Position numbers and translations under genes: made by a program. From Bacteroidota bacterium (lineage in GTDB: Bacteria > Bacteroidota > Bacteroidia > Cytophagales > Cyclobacteriaceae): a stretch of 50,772 nt of DNA. The notes below the pieces were generated by a model. That model searched no databases and was not told the origin of the DNA. It saw only the letters and a list, made by a program, of their open reading frames with translations. Location: assembly GCA_013285945.1 (NCBI GenBank), contig JABDGP010000015.1, positions 1 through 50,772 of the forward strand, written 5' to 3'. This document shows, in pieces, positions 40,943 through 49,472 of the stretch. Positions within the stretch are counted from its first letter, which is position 1; each line of letters opens with the position of its first letter.

Positions 40943-43477
40943 ATGAAAAAAATCACCCTGCTTTTCCTCTTGCTTTCAGCTCAGCACTTTATTTTTTCAC
41001 AAGCCAAGCTTCAATCTCCTTCAGAATTTCTGGGGTATGAACTTGGTGATCGCTTTACAAGACACTATAGGGTGGCCGAATACTTCAAAAGTGTGGCTTA
41101 CGCAATGCCCGCAAATGTGTTAGTGCAACAGTACGGAGAAACTTATGAGCATAGGCCGCTCATCTACGCCATTGTAGCATCAGTAGACAATCTTAAAAAC
41201 ATTGAACAAATTCGTTTGGATAATTTAAAGCGAACAGGAATAGTAAGCGGAACCCCGACTACGAAAGTTGCCATCGTTTGGCTGAGTTACAACGTCCATG
41301 GAAATGAAGCGAACTCCATGGAAGCTTCGATGAAAACATTGTATGAGCTGGTCAATCCGGCCAACCCCAAGACAAAAGAATGGCTTAAGAATACTGTTGT
41401 GATTATTGACCCTTGTATTAATCCTGATGGCCGCGACCGGTATGCCAATTATTATAGTCAATATGGAAGTATTCCTGCCAATGCAGATCCACAGGCACGC
41501 GAGCATCGTGAGCTTTGGCCTGGCGGAAGAGCTAATCATTATTTGTTTGACCTCAATCGCGACTGGGCGTGGGAAACCCAAACCGAATCACAGGCTCGTA
41601 TAAAAATTTATAACCAATGGATGCCTCACGTGCATGTTGATTTTCATGAGCAGGGGTATAACACGCCTTATTATTTTGCTCCGGCGGCCGAGCCCTTCCA
41701 CGAAGTGATCAGCACGTGGCAGCGCGAATTTCAAACTACGATTGGTAAAAACAATGCAAAATATTTTGATGAACAAGGTTGGCTTTATTTTACAAAAGAG
41801 CGCTTTGATTTATTCTATCCGAGTTATGGAGATACTTATCCCGTTTATAGCGGGGCTATTGGTATGACTTATGAACAAGGTGGCATTGGCGGAGGACTGA
41901 CTGTGACTACCACCGAAGGTGATCCGCTTACGCTGAAAGACCGGCTCACGCATCACTTTACCAACAGTATGAGCACCATAGAGATTTCATCGCAAAATGC
42001 TGATCGCCTGGCTGATGAATTTGAAAAGTATTTTAAAGAAAATAATACTAACCCCGCAGCAGTCTACAAAACGTATGTAATCAAAGCAGAAAACAATCCG
42101 GACAAAATCAAAAAAATTACTGATTGGTTAAGCTCGCACAGTATTCAATTTGGTAATGCCGCTACAGGAAAGCCGGCACGGGGATTTGACTTTACAACAC
42201 AGAGTGTAAATAATTTTAATCTTACAACTGAAGACATTGTGTTTAATGTCTATCAACCGAAAGGTCGATTTATAACTACCGTTTTTGAACCACAGAATAA
42301 ACTGACAGACTCCCTCACGTATGACATTACCGCATGGAATTTATTTTATGCTTATGGTTTGAAAGCCTTCGCACTTAATGAGAAAATCACTGCGGATAAA
42401 AAATATCAGCCTAAAGCAATTGACGCTGAGAGCCTTCCCTCGAAGCCATATGCTTTTATTTTCAGATACCAAAGTCTTAATGACGTAGAACTTCTTGCCG
42501 CGTTGATGAAGAAGGGTGTCAAGGTTCGGTCGACCAACAAATCCTTTACGCTCAAAGGACAAAATTTTGAGCCGGGCACATTAATCGTTACAAAAAGAAA
42601 CAATGAAAATGTGGCCGACTTTGAAAACACTGTGCAGTCAATTGCCAAAGGCCTGAATCGAAAAACCTACGTTGCTTCAACCGGTTTTGTTGACAAGGGT
42701 TTTGATTTCGGATCGAGTGAAGTCAATTATTTGAAAATGCCAAAGGTTGCATTGCTCGGTGGCGATCAGGCGTCTTCGTTGGGCATGGGCGAGATCTGGC
42801 ATTTCTTTGAGCAACAAATTCACTTCCCGGTTAGTGTTATTGGCGCTGATTATTTTAAAAACATTGACTTACCAAAATATGATGTTCTTGTTGTGCCAGA
42901 CGGCAACTACAGACTTTTTGATGAGACACAGCTTTCTATTATTGAACATTGGGTAACTAACGGAGGCCGCTTGATATTAATCGCCAATGGTGCTTCAGCA
43001 TTTGCTGATAAGAAAGGTTTTGCCTTGAAAGAATATGTCGATGATGATGCCAAGAAAAAGGCCGAGAAAGATGATAAAGAACAAAAGGAAAAAGACGGAC
43101 CCGTGAAATATGGCGAAGCTGAGCGAAAAGAATTGAGCCATAGTATTTCAGGAGCTATTTACAAAGTCACGCTTGATAAGACTCATCCGCTGGCATTTGG
43201 GCTGGATGATTTTTATTACACGCTGCGCACCAACGAACTGCACTTTTCATACCTGGAACACGGCTGGAACGTGGGCATTCTTAAAGGCAAACAAAAACCT
43301 GTGATGGGTTTTGCCGGAAACAGGGTCAACAAGAAACTTGAGAATACACTTGCCTTTGGTGTAGAAGACAAAGGCAAGGGCCGCATAGTTTATTTGGTTG
43401 ATAATCCAACCTTCCGTTGCTTCTGGGAGAATGGGAAGATGCTTTTTGCCAATGCGGTATTTATGGTTGGACAGTAA
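40943..43477 (+). CDS. Secreted M14-family zinc carboxypeptidase
   Basis: An 844-residue protein. The signal peptide ends IFSQ. The peptidase domain (about 30-370) has VHGNEANSMEAS (Zn-binding HxxE), INPDGRDRY, LNRDWAWETQTESQAR and HVDFHEQGYNTPYYF (third Zn ligand), as in the large M14 proteins of Bacteroidota. The C-terminal half resembles a class-I glutamine-amidotransferase-like fold (VALLGGDQASSLG, YDVLVVPDGNYR, GGRLILIANGASAFA) with a K/E/D-rich stretch at about 700-725. It probably trims peptides outside the cytoplasm. The start is an ATG at 40943, 40 nt after the DinB-like gene. Confidence 0.9.
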   Translation: MKKITLLFLLLSAQHFIFSQAKLQSPSEFLGYELGDRFTRHYRVAEYFKSVAYAMPANVLVQQYGETYEHRPLIYAIVASVDNLKNIEQIRLDNLKRTGIVSGTPTTKVAIVWLSYNVHGNEANSMEASMKTLYELVNPANPKTKEWLKNTVVIIDPCINPDGRDRYANYYSQYGSIPANADPQAREHRELWPGGRANHYLFDLNRDWAWETQTESQARIKIYNQWMPHVHVDFHEQGYNTPYYFAPAAEPFHEVISTWQREFQTTIGKNNAKYFDEQGWLYFTKERFDLFYPSYGDTYPVYSGAIGMTYEQGGIGGGLTVTTTEGDPLTLKDRLTHHFTNSMSTIEISSQNADRLADEFEKYFKENNTNPAAVYKTYVIKAENNPDKIKKITDWLSSHSIQFGNAATGKPARGFDFTTQSVNNFNLTTEDIVFNVYQPKGRFITTVFEPQNKLTDSLTYDITAWNLFYAYGLKAFALNEKITADKKYQPKAIDAESLPSKPYAFIFRYQSLNDVELLAALMKKGVKVRSTNKSFTLKGQNFEPGTLIVTKRNNENVADFENTVQSIAKGLNRKTYVASTGFVDKGFDFGSSEVNYLKMPKVALLGGDQASSLGMGEIWHFFEQQIHFPVSVIGADYFKNIDLPKYDVLVVPDGNYRLFDETQLSIIEHWVTNGGRLILIANGASAFADKKGFALKEYVDDDAKKKAEKDDKEQKEKDGPVKYGEAERKELSHSISGAIYKVTLDKTHPLAFGLDDFYYTLRTNELHFSYLEHGWNVGILKGKQKPVMGFAGNRVNKKLENTLAFGVEDKGKGRIVYLVDNPTFRCFWENGKMLFANAVFMVGQ

Positions 43478-43514
43478 AATTTATTGGATAAGAGCTGTGG
43501 TCACTTGATAATGA

Positions 43515-44144
43515 CTATCCAAATAAGCTGTTCAACTCTAAGTCAATTTTTCCTACGATGAGTGAGAAATCTTCGATGTTTTCCACGAAGTCGAGAGTGT
43601 TTACATCAATAGTGAGCAGCTTGCCATGCTGGTAATTGCTGATCCAGGCTTCGTAGTGCTCATTAAGAGTTCTTAAATATTCAAGCCGGATGTTGAACTC
43701 ATAATCACGGTTGCGCTTCTGGATTTGTTGTACAAGTTTAGGAATATCAGCTTTTAGGTAAATCAATAAGTCCGGTGGTTGCACAAAATGTACCATTGAG
43801 TGAAAGATGTCTAGGTAGCTTTGATAATCGCGGTCGTTAATGTTGCCACTCTTGTGGAGGTTGGCCGCAAAAATGTAAGCGTCTTCATAAATTGTGCGGT
43901 CTTGTATGATGACTTTATTGCTATCGCCGATTTGTCTTACCTGATTAAAACGACTGTTGAGAAAATAAATTTGTAAGTGAAAAGCCCAGCGGGGCATGTC
44001 CATGTAGAAGTCTTTGAGGTAAGGATTATGGTCTACCGATTCATATAAAGGAGTCCAGCCGTAGTGTTTTGAAAGCTTTTCTACGAGCGTGGTCTTTCCC
44101 GAACCGATGTTGCCTGAGAGAGCAATATGTTTGAAGGGTTTCAA
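43515..44144 (-). CDS. Deoxynucleoside kinase (TTG start)
   Basis: A 209-residue dNK-family enzyme. The P-loop GNIGSGKTTLVEK begins at residue 11; VDHNPYLKDFYMDMPRWAFHLQIYFLNSRF and the DRTIYEDAYIFAANLHKSG segment (given in parts) are the substrate-binding and ERS/DRT regions. It phosphorylates deoxynucleosides such as deoxyadenosine, deoxyguanosine or deoxycytidine in salvage; the exact preference cannot be read. There is no ATG near the N-terminus. TTG at 44144 sits ten residues before the P-loop and the frame closes upstream at 44184, so TTG is the likely start. Confidence 0.9.
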   Translation of the reverse strand: MKPFKHIALSGNIGSGKTTLVEKLSKHYGWTPLYESVDHNPYLKDFYMDMPRWAFHLQIYFLNSRFNQVRQIGDSNKVIIQDRTIYEDAYIFAANLHKSGNINDRDYQSYLDIFHSMVHFVQPPDLLIYLKADIPKLVQQIQKRNRDYEFNIRLEYLRTLNEHYEAWISNYQHGKLLTIDVNTLDFVENIEDFSLIVGKIDLELNSLFG

Positions 44145-44277
44145 ATGACAGAGTGGTTCCCCAAATTTGACATAATTCCTTTGCTATAAAAATAACTTGT
44201 AAAAAATTAAGTTTGAGTATTCATATAAAACATGGAATGATTTTCCGTTAATATCGCGCAAGTTTTAATAGATTTTT

Positions 44278-45291
44278 ATGCTCAAAATATTCAAACGTTT
44301 TTTCTTATTTACCATTGCAGTATCATTTTTTATTTCATGCAAAGGACCAGCTGAAGAGAAATGCGTTATTTCCCCAGAAATAAAAATCGATTTTACATTT
44401 TCTCCGCTCGAAGATTCGATTCCAGCCCTTCATACTAAAAAACAGTTGGTAAGTTTCTTTTCGCGCCATGAAGCAATGCGCGATTTTTTCTTCAATCGAA
44501 AGGGATATCCCGATGACTCCGTGTTTATTGATCGGTTGTTCAAACAGTTTAATCATCCTTCGTTTGACACCCTGTTGATTGATACAAAAAAAACGTTTGG
44601 TGATGGCAGTACTTTAAAAGAAGAATTTCGACAAGCATTTTCAAATCTGAAACATTATTATCCAGACTTTCAGCCGCCACAAATAGAAACTGTAATCACT
44701 GGCTTGCAAACAGATCTATTTGTAACCGATACATTAATTATCATTGGCCTCGATTATTATGTCGGCAAAGCCGGCAAGTACCGGCCGAATATGTATCAAT
44801 ATATGCTTAGGAGGTATGAGAAAAATTTCATCGTTCCTTCGGCATTACTTCTGCTCGGTATTGATACCCGTTATAACACAACTAACATGACTGATCGTAC
44901 GGTACTCGCCGATATGATTACCTATGGCAAGGCTTATTATTTTGCTAAGCACATGTTGCCATGTTCACCGGATAGTATATTTATCGGCTATACTTCAAAA
45001 GAAATTGAAGGGGCAAAGGTGAATCAGGATATGATTTGGAAAAGGTTAGTGGATGACGAAGCCTTATTTGCAACAAGTCAGCAAATGAAGCAGAGATATA
45101 TTGGTGAACGCCCAAAAACCTATGAAGTTGGTAACGAATGCCCCGGACGAATTGCTACATGGGTAGGATGGCAGATCGTAAACGAATACATGAACCGCAA
45201 CCCAAAAGTTTCGTTGCCTGAGCTAATGGAAATAACCGATGCACAAAAAATTTATAAAGGTTCCAGATACAAGCCCCGGGCTCAGGAATGA
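44278..45291 (+). CDS. Gliding-motility lipoprotein GldB-like protein
   Basis: A 337-residue protein. The N-terminus has lipobox FFISC. The stretches LFVTDTLIIIGLDYYVGKAGKY, PNMYQYMLRRYEKNFIVPSAL and GNECPGRIATWVGWQIVNEYM match GldB proteins, which resemble DUF2268-type zinc-peptidase folds and are required for gliding in Flavobacterium. The C-terminus KIYKGSRYKPR is also typical. Its exact role in gliding/type IX secretion is not established. No other gld or spr gene lies in the window. The start is an ATG at 44278. Its last 10 nt overlap the 3' end of the convergent LysE gene. Confidence 0.78.
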   Translation: MLKIFKRFFLFTIAVSFFISCKGPAEEKCVISPEIKIDFTFSPLEDSIPALHTKKQLVSFFSRHEAMRDFFFNRKGYPDDSVFIDRLFKQFNHPSFDTLLIDTKKTFGDGSTLKEEFRQAFSNLKHYYPDFQPPQIETVITGLQTDLFVTDTLIIIGLDYYVGKAGKYRPNMYQYMLRRYEKNFIVPSALLLLGIDTRYNTTNMTDRTVLADMITYGKAYYFAKHMLPCSPDSIFIGYTSKEIEGAKVNQDMIWKRLVDDEALFATSQQMKQRYIGERPKTYEVGNECPGRIATWVGWQIVNEYMNRNPKVSLPELMEITDAQKIYKGSRYKPRAQE

Positions 45292-45896
45292 AAGTATTTT
45301 ATAAAAGCATAAAGTCCCAAGGCCAGTAATACCAATCCCGGAATAATTTTTATCCATTTACTGTCCTTTGCATAAGGAGCAAGTCGTTGAGCATAAAAAA
45401 TGAGAAGAGTAAGTAGTGCCAGCGCTCCGACGGAAGTCCCAAGAACATAACTGTGCAGCAATCCTGTTGTTGAAAGACTTATCCAACCCTGAGCTTTTAA
45501 GTAAGCTGTGAACCCCATCCAATAGGGGATTGCCATTGGGTTAAGAACACTCAAAATTAATCCGCGCCTGAACCCGCTTTCATTAAATTTCTTTGCAAAC
45601 CCAGTCGGCTGTCGTGAGGGAAGTAAATTAAAAATCCCGAGGCTGGTCATCACCACGGCCACAATCAATTGAAAATTTTCTATGATCATCGGAGAGGAGG
45701 TGATCCAATATTCAAATTGAACTCCAATCCAAGCGTACGGATATTCAATAATCGCAACCGCCAAAGCAAACCTCGTTGCGATGCCAACCTTCCGTTGCAA
45801 TGCTATCTGTAGAATGGAGACGTTGAGCGTGCCGGGTGGAATGGAACCAACGAAACTAAAGATGAAGCCAAGAAAGAAAACGTAAAAGTAATTCAT
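45282..45896 (-). CDS. LysE-family amino-acid exporter
   Basis: A 204-residue membrane protein with six hydrophobic segments. The N-terminal block FSFVGSIPPGTLNVSILQIAL and the middle NPMAIPYWMGF match the LysE/RhtB translocator family, which exports amino acids such as lysine, arginine, threonine or homoserine. The substrate cannot be told from sequence. It overlaps the upstream ATP-grasp gene by 4 nt (ATGA), so the two are translationally coupled, and it converges on GldB with a 10-nt overlap. Confidence 0.85.
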   Translation of the reverse strand: MNYFYVFFLGFIFSFVGSIPPGTLNVSILQIALQRKVGIATRFALAVAIIEYPYAWIGVQFEYWITSSPMIIENFQLIVAVVMTSLGIFNLLPSRQPTGFAKKFNESGFRRGLILSVLNPMAIPYWMGFTAYLKAQGWISLSTTGLLHSYVLGTSVGALALLTLLIFYAQRLAPYAKDSKWIKIIPGLVLLALGLYAFIKYFHS

Positions 45897-46921
45897 CTCA
45901 CAGCGGCTTTAAATTTTTCATAAATCGCTTTGCCTTCCTTCCATGAAAGATACGCAACGCCACGCTCATGATTTTCTTTACTTATTCGATAAATGTTTTT
46001 CCAGTGAGTAATTAATACACCTATACCTGCCCACATCGAAGCCCCCGGATGGTAAATGTGAGCTGGCTCTGCACCACAACCATTTAGCTCGACGATTTTT
46101 ACGTTTCCATTTTCCAAGTCCTCCAACGTTGCACATCTCAAATCATAACGCCCAAAATAGAAACCATCAATTCTTTTGCTGATTCGATCAAATGACTGTG
46201 AAAGTTTTTTGGTTATCAGGTGATTGCCATTGAGAAACATGGTACCAAGGCAGTGATTGCCGATGGATATAAGCTCTATTTTCTTTCCTACTGGAATTAT
46301 TTCATTGAGTTGATCACGATATTTTTCTTTGAGCACAGACCATTGCAGACGAGCACGACTGCTGCCAAAAATTAATTGCGCTAGTGTTTTCTTACCATCG
46401 CCGGTTATTGATAGAAATTCTTTGGCAGTGATAGAATTAACCACTCCGGTTTCTTCAGTTGGAAGACGCATATAGTAAACCCCAAACTCAAGTGGTAGAT
46501 TCACTAACTCCTGAATAATGAAATCGATCTTTATTTCTGAGATGTATTGCGCTAATTCCTGCTCGTTGTTGATTCGCCTCACCATCCAGCCTCGCTCGCC
46601 CAAGTCAGGTTTAACAATCAGAGGGAGTTTTAGCCCGGCTGTTTGTATTTTTTTTAACACCTCGCCATTGGAGGCTGGGAAGTGAATCAATATAGTTTTG
46701 GGCTTGACTTCCTCAGGAACTAAGGATAGAACGTCGTATTTTGACTCACCCATCATTCCTCCACTGAGGATTCCAGGATTGGACGCCGAGAAATAAAAGA
46801 AAGATCGTTCACGAAGAGAATACCATAACCACATGAAGAAAAGCGGCAACTGAATGATTCCAAATGGCCAATACTCCCAATGAAAAATCTTAATTAATGA
46901 ATTGCGAATAGATGAGCTCAT
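45893..46921 (-). CDS. ATP-grasp-type ligase with N-terminal membrane segment
   Basis: A 342-residue protein. A hydrophobic stretch (FGIIQLPLFFMWLWYSLRE, about 20-40) precedes an ATP-grasp fold: LPLIVKPDLGERGWMVRRI for the first ATP-binding part, FIIQELVNLPLEFGVYYMRLP in the centre, and FYFGRYDLRCATLEDL then VKIVELNGCGAEPAHIYHPG for the Mg/ATP site. ATP-grasp enzymes join a carboxylate to an amine or thiol through an acylphosphate. The substrates are unknown. It is coupled to a LysE exporter downstream and a DinB-fold gene upstream. The frame begins with a TTG at 46924; the ATG at 46921 overlaps the upstream stop by one base. Confidence 0.82.
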   Translation of the reverse strand: MSSSIRNSLIKIFHWEYWPFGIIQLPLFFMWLWYSLRERSFFYFSASNPGILSGGMMGESKYDVLSLVPEEVKPKTILIHFPASNGEVLKKIQTAGLKLPLIVKPDLGERGWMVRRINNEQELAQYISEIKIDFIIQELVNLPLEFGVYYMRLPTEETGVVNSITAKEFLSITGDGKKTLAQLIFGSSRARLQWSVLKEKYRDQLNEIIPVGKKIELISIGNHCLGTMFLNGNHLITKKLSQSFDRISKRIDGFYFGRYDLRCATLEDLENGNVKIVELNGCGAEPAHIYHPGASMWAGIGVLITHWKNIYRISKENHERGVAYLSWKEGKAIYEKFKAAVR

Positions 46922-47439
46922 CAACGCACTACAGCCATCGTTTCTTCGCGGTAGCGTAATGTGGAAGCCGCTACGCCAAAGTCTGACGAGACCCGAACAT
47001 GTTCTGCCACTTCGCGGATACCAATTTTCATTATAGCCATATGATGTACGGCATGCTCGATATTATAAGTGAGTTCACGGAAGTAATTCGTCTGCACTGT
47101 AACGCTATCTTCATTGCTTAAATCGTATCCAACCTCGAGCAATAAGGGTTTATCATTGGTCACATTAATAAATCCGCGAACGCGATCGATCACTAATAGA
47201 GCCATTTCACGATTAGTCTCGATTAACTTGTCATGTGCACGTTTGTCATAGTTGATAACACTCTTGCCATAGCCTTGCTCCAGACAAATGAAGAATTCCA
47301 TAGTGTGACGAAAATGCTGACCAATAGAAGACCCGCTCAGTGTTTGAGATGGTTTTACAAACTCAGCCTCTGACAATTGCTGAATTGCATCTGATAATTG
47401 GTCTAAAATAGTATGACTGGCGCGTATAAGTTGACTCAT
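46921..47439 (-). CDS. DinB-fold protein of an ATP-grasp/LysE operon
   Basis: A 172-residue four-helix protein. GQHFRHTMEFFICLE and YNIEHAVHHMAIMKIGIRE supply the histidines expected in DinB/YfiT metal sites. It could be a metal-dependent hydrolase or transferase; I cannot assign a substrate. It leads a three-gene operon: its stop overlaps the start of the ATP-grasp gene by one base, and that gene in turn overlaps the LysE exporter. The start is an ATG at 47439. It is only distantly similar to the DinB-like protein at 40381. Confidence 0.8.
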   Translation of the reverse strand: MSQLIRASHTILDQLSDAIQQLSEAEFVKPSQTLSGSSIGQHFRHTMEFFICLEQGYGKSVINYDKRAHDKLIETNREMALLVIDRVRGFINVTNDKPLLLEVGYDLSNEDSVTVQTNYFRELTYNIEHAVHHMAIMKIGIREVAEHVRVSSDFGVAASTLRYREETMAVVR

Positions 47440-47450
47440 TTCACTTTGAG

Positions 47451-47480
47451 AATTAGGGTTTAGAATTAGGGTTGTTAGGG
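47451..47480. repeat. Short direct repeats containing TTAGGG
   Basis: AATTAGGGTT occurs at 47451-47460 and 47464-47473, with a third partial copy GTTAGGG ending at 47480. The array fills the gap between the DinB-fold gene and the YHS gene and runs a few bases into the latter's end. Confidence 0.7.
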
Positions 47481-47927
47481 TATAAATTTTTTCCAGTTTT
47501 GGTCGGCTTTTGTTTTTAAAGACTTTTCATTTTTGTTCCAGTCTTTGAGCGTGTTGTTGCCCCAGAAATTGTAGAACAAATAAAGTCTGCCTTCAACAAT
47601 CTTATAAGTCTGGGGATCAATTTTTACTTTCTCACCAGTTTCCCCCATGGCATAAGCGCACCACCCACCGTAAACAGGCTCATATTTTTCAGGGCTTGCC
47701 TTGAATTTATTAGCGTTGGAGGTATTACTAAACTGATAAACGACACCTTTAAAAGCGTAATTGAATTTTGAATCACCTTCAGTGGGTTTCCCATCAAAAT
47801 AGCTAACAGGGTCATATCCTTCAATAGCAATATTTTTCTTGATGTTATAATTTCTCTTGCGGGCGTCATCACTTTGTGCCGGCAGGTTGGCCGAAATGAA
47901 GAGCAAAAGAATTAGAGTATTTTTCAT
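47475..47927 (-). CDS. Secreted YHS-domain protein
   Basis: A 150-residue protein. The signal peptide ends LPAQ. A YHS-like domain (about 35-125) carries AIEGYDPVSYFDG, FKGVVYQFSNTSNANKF, SPEKYEPVYGGWCAYAM and KIVEGRLYLFYN. YHS domains are thought to bind metals or act with metal-transport proteins; the role of secreted copies is unknown. The frame is open upstream to a TTG at 47996, but the ATG at 47927 starts the signal peptide. A TATTTTTG -7 element lies 23 nt upstream on the same strand. Confidence 0.87.
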   Translation of the reverse strand: MKNTLILLLFISANLPAQSDDARKRNYNIKKNIAIEGYDPVSYFDGKPTEGDSKFNYAFKGVVYQFSNTSNANKFKASPEKYEPVYGGWCAYAMGETGEKVKIDPQTYKIVEGRLYLFYNFWGNNTLKDWNKNEKSLKTKADQNWKKFIP

Positions 47928-47950
47928 TTGACTAAGATACGTAAAGGTCA

Positions 47951-47958
47951 CAAAAATA
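47951..47958 (-). promoter_or_regulatory. Candidate -7 element for the YHS gene
   Basis: On the minus strand this reads TATTTTTG, an exact TAnnTTTG, which would start transcription near 47946 with a leader of about 18 nt. No convincing -33 element is visible. Confidence 0.45.
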
Positions 47959-48037
47959 GATTGGGTGATTTTTATAAATTGTCGCGAAGGATACAAAACG
48001 AATTGTACGGAAAAGACATGGTTTTGTTAATCCGGAT

Positions 48038-48538
48038 TTAGCCCTTGAAATCACTCAGGACTTCCCAAACCAGCTCTGGTTCATAACCTTTTCCAATAAT
48101 GAATTGGGCTATTTTATTCTTCTTTTTGAAGGAATCTGAGTCACTTAATTGGGCAGATTTTTTCTTGATGAGAAGCAAAAGAGTTTTAGAGTAATCAGAC
48201 TTATCGATTTCGGCCAGCCCAATGGCAATACACTTTGGCGTGAGACCTGCCTGTTGCAACTCGCGCTTAATTTTAATGCGCCCCCACTTTTGCATCCTAA
48301 ATTTTCCGCCGGCAAATGCTTTGGCAAAACGCTCTTCATTTAAGAATCTTTCATTAATAAGTCGCGAAACTATTTCTTCTACATCATTGGAATACAATCC
48401 GTAACTGAACAGCTTATTTTTTACTTCGCGGTGTGAGCGCTCCTGATAGGCACAATAACGATAGATTTTTGAAAGGGCTTCGGAGGCACTTATCCTTTTT
48501 TTAACTTTTTCATTATCATCGAAAGTTTCTGTGCTCAT
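48038..48538 (-). CDS. recX: Regulatory protein RecX
   Basis: A 166-residue helical protein. ALSKIYRYCAYQERSHREVKNKLFS, EIVSRLINERFLNEERFAKAFAGGKFRMQKWGRIKIKRELQ (given as the region about 60-100) and the C-terminal repeat FIIGKGYEPELVWEVL are the three-helix repeats of RecX. RecX binds RecA filaments and inhibits recombination and SOS activity. recA is not in the window. The start is an ATG at 48538. The 127-nt divergent gap with the SDR gene holds the SDR promoter. Confidence 0.88.
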   Translation of the reverse strand: MSTETFDDNEKVKKRISASEALSKIYRYCAYQERSHREVKNKLFSYGLYSNDVEEIVSRLINERFLNEERFAKAFAGGKFRMQKWGRIKIKRELQQAGLTPKCIAIGLAEIDKSDYSKTLLLLIKKKSAQLSDSDSFKKKNKIAQFIIGKGYEPELVWEVLSDFKG

Positions 48539-48593
48539 AAGCCTCCCTGCATCCTAAACCTATTTGTGTATTTACAAATTGATCCACCTGAAA

Positions 48594-48623
48594 TTTGTGA
48601 TCTCACCAAGTTAAGTATTTTTG
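48594..48623 (+). promoter_or_regulatory. Promoter of the SDR gene
   Basis: TTTG at 48594-48597 and TATTTTTG at 48616-48623 match the Bacteroidota -33 and -7 elements exactly, 18 nt apart. Transcription would start near 48628, about 38 nt before the ATG. Confidence 0.72.
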
Positions 48624-48665
48624 CCACTCAGTTTAAAGCGATTTTAGTTTTAAAAATTCAACCCC

Positions 48666-49472
48666 ATGAAAGATAAAGTAGTTGTGATCACCGGAGGCTC
48701 TTCGGGCATTGGCAAAGCGTTGGCTGAGGAATTTGGAAAGAATGGCTCTAAAATTTTGATCACCGGGCGCAACAAGGCTGATCTTGATCAAGCGGTTTCA
48801 TCATTGAAGCAAAAAGGAATAAGCATCTCTGGTTTTGTGGCTGACGTGAGTTTGGAAGAAGACAATAGAAAGATGGCCGCAGAGGCAGTGAGGCTATTTG
48901 GAAAAATAGACGTACTCATCAACAATGCCGGTATCACAATGCGTGCTCTTTTTGAAGAGGCCGATATGAGCGTGATAAAAAAAGTGATGGACATTAATTT
49001 TTATGGAGTGCTGTATGCTACTCAGGCTTGCCTTCCTCAAATCATCGGGAATAAAGGATCTGTCATTGGTATTTCTTCCATTGCAGGGTTTCGCGGGTTG
49101 CCAGGTCGTGCAGGTTATTCAGGTTCAAAATTTGCCCTAAACGGATTTCTTGAGGTTCTTCGCACAGAACTGTTGCATCGCCACGTTCATGTTCTTACGG
49201 CCTGCCCCGGCTTCACGGCTTCTAATATTCGCAACCGTGCTTTAACTAAAGATGGTTCGGTTCAGGGTGAATCACCACGTGATGAGAAGGAAATGATGAC
49301 GGCTGAAGAATGCGCGAGGCATATTTACAAGGCTACCGTAAATAGAAAAAAGATTCTGGTATTAACGGCACAAGGAAAACTTACCGTATTTCTAAACAAG
49401 TGGTTCCCTTCGCTTACGGATACATTGGTTTACAATGCCATGGCCAAAGAGGCCAATTCGCCTTTGAAGTGA
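48666..49472 (+). CDS. Short-chain dehydrogenase/reductase
   Basis: A 268-residue classical SDR. ITGGSSGIGKALAEEF (8-23) is the TGxxxGxG cofactor motif, NNAG is at 86-89, Ser138 and Y151-x3-K155 (GYSGSKFAL) form the catalytic set. The substrate is unknown; the C-terminal LTAQGKLTVFLNKWFPSLTD is typical of the DHRS7-like group that acts on lipids or steroids in other organisms. It lies between recX and a convergent transglutaminase-like gene; the two stop codons abut exactly. The start is an ATG at 48666 with a strong promoter. Confidence 0.92.
   Translation: MKDKVVVITGGSSGIGKALAEEFGKNGSKILITGRNKADLDQAVSSLKQKGISISGFVADVSLEEDNRKMAAEAVRLFGKIDVLINNAGITMRALFEEADMSVIKKVMDINFYGVLYATQACLPQIIGNKGSVIGISSIAGFRGLPGRAGYSGSKFALNGFLEVLRTELLHRHVHVLTACPGFTASNIRNRALTKDGSVQGESPRDEKEMMTAEECARHIYKATVNRKKILVLTAQGKLTVFLNKWFPSLTDTLVYNAMAKEANSPLK

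Noticed and set aside
43478-43514. Inverted repeat TTGGATA...TATCCAA between the M14 peptidase and the kinase as a terminator
   Set aside because: The 7-bp arms are about 24 nt apart and no T-tract follows.
47451-47480. TTAGGG units as telomere-like repeats
   Set aside because: Only two to three copies in a bacterial intergenic gap; no reason to link them to a chromosome end.
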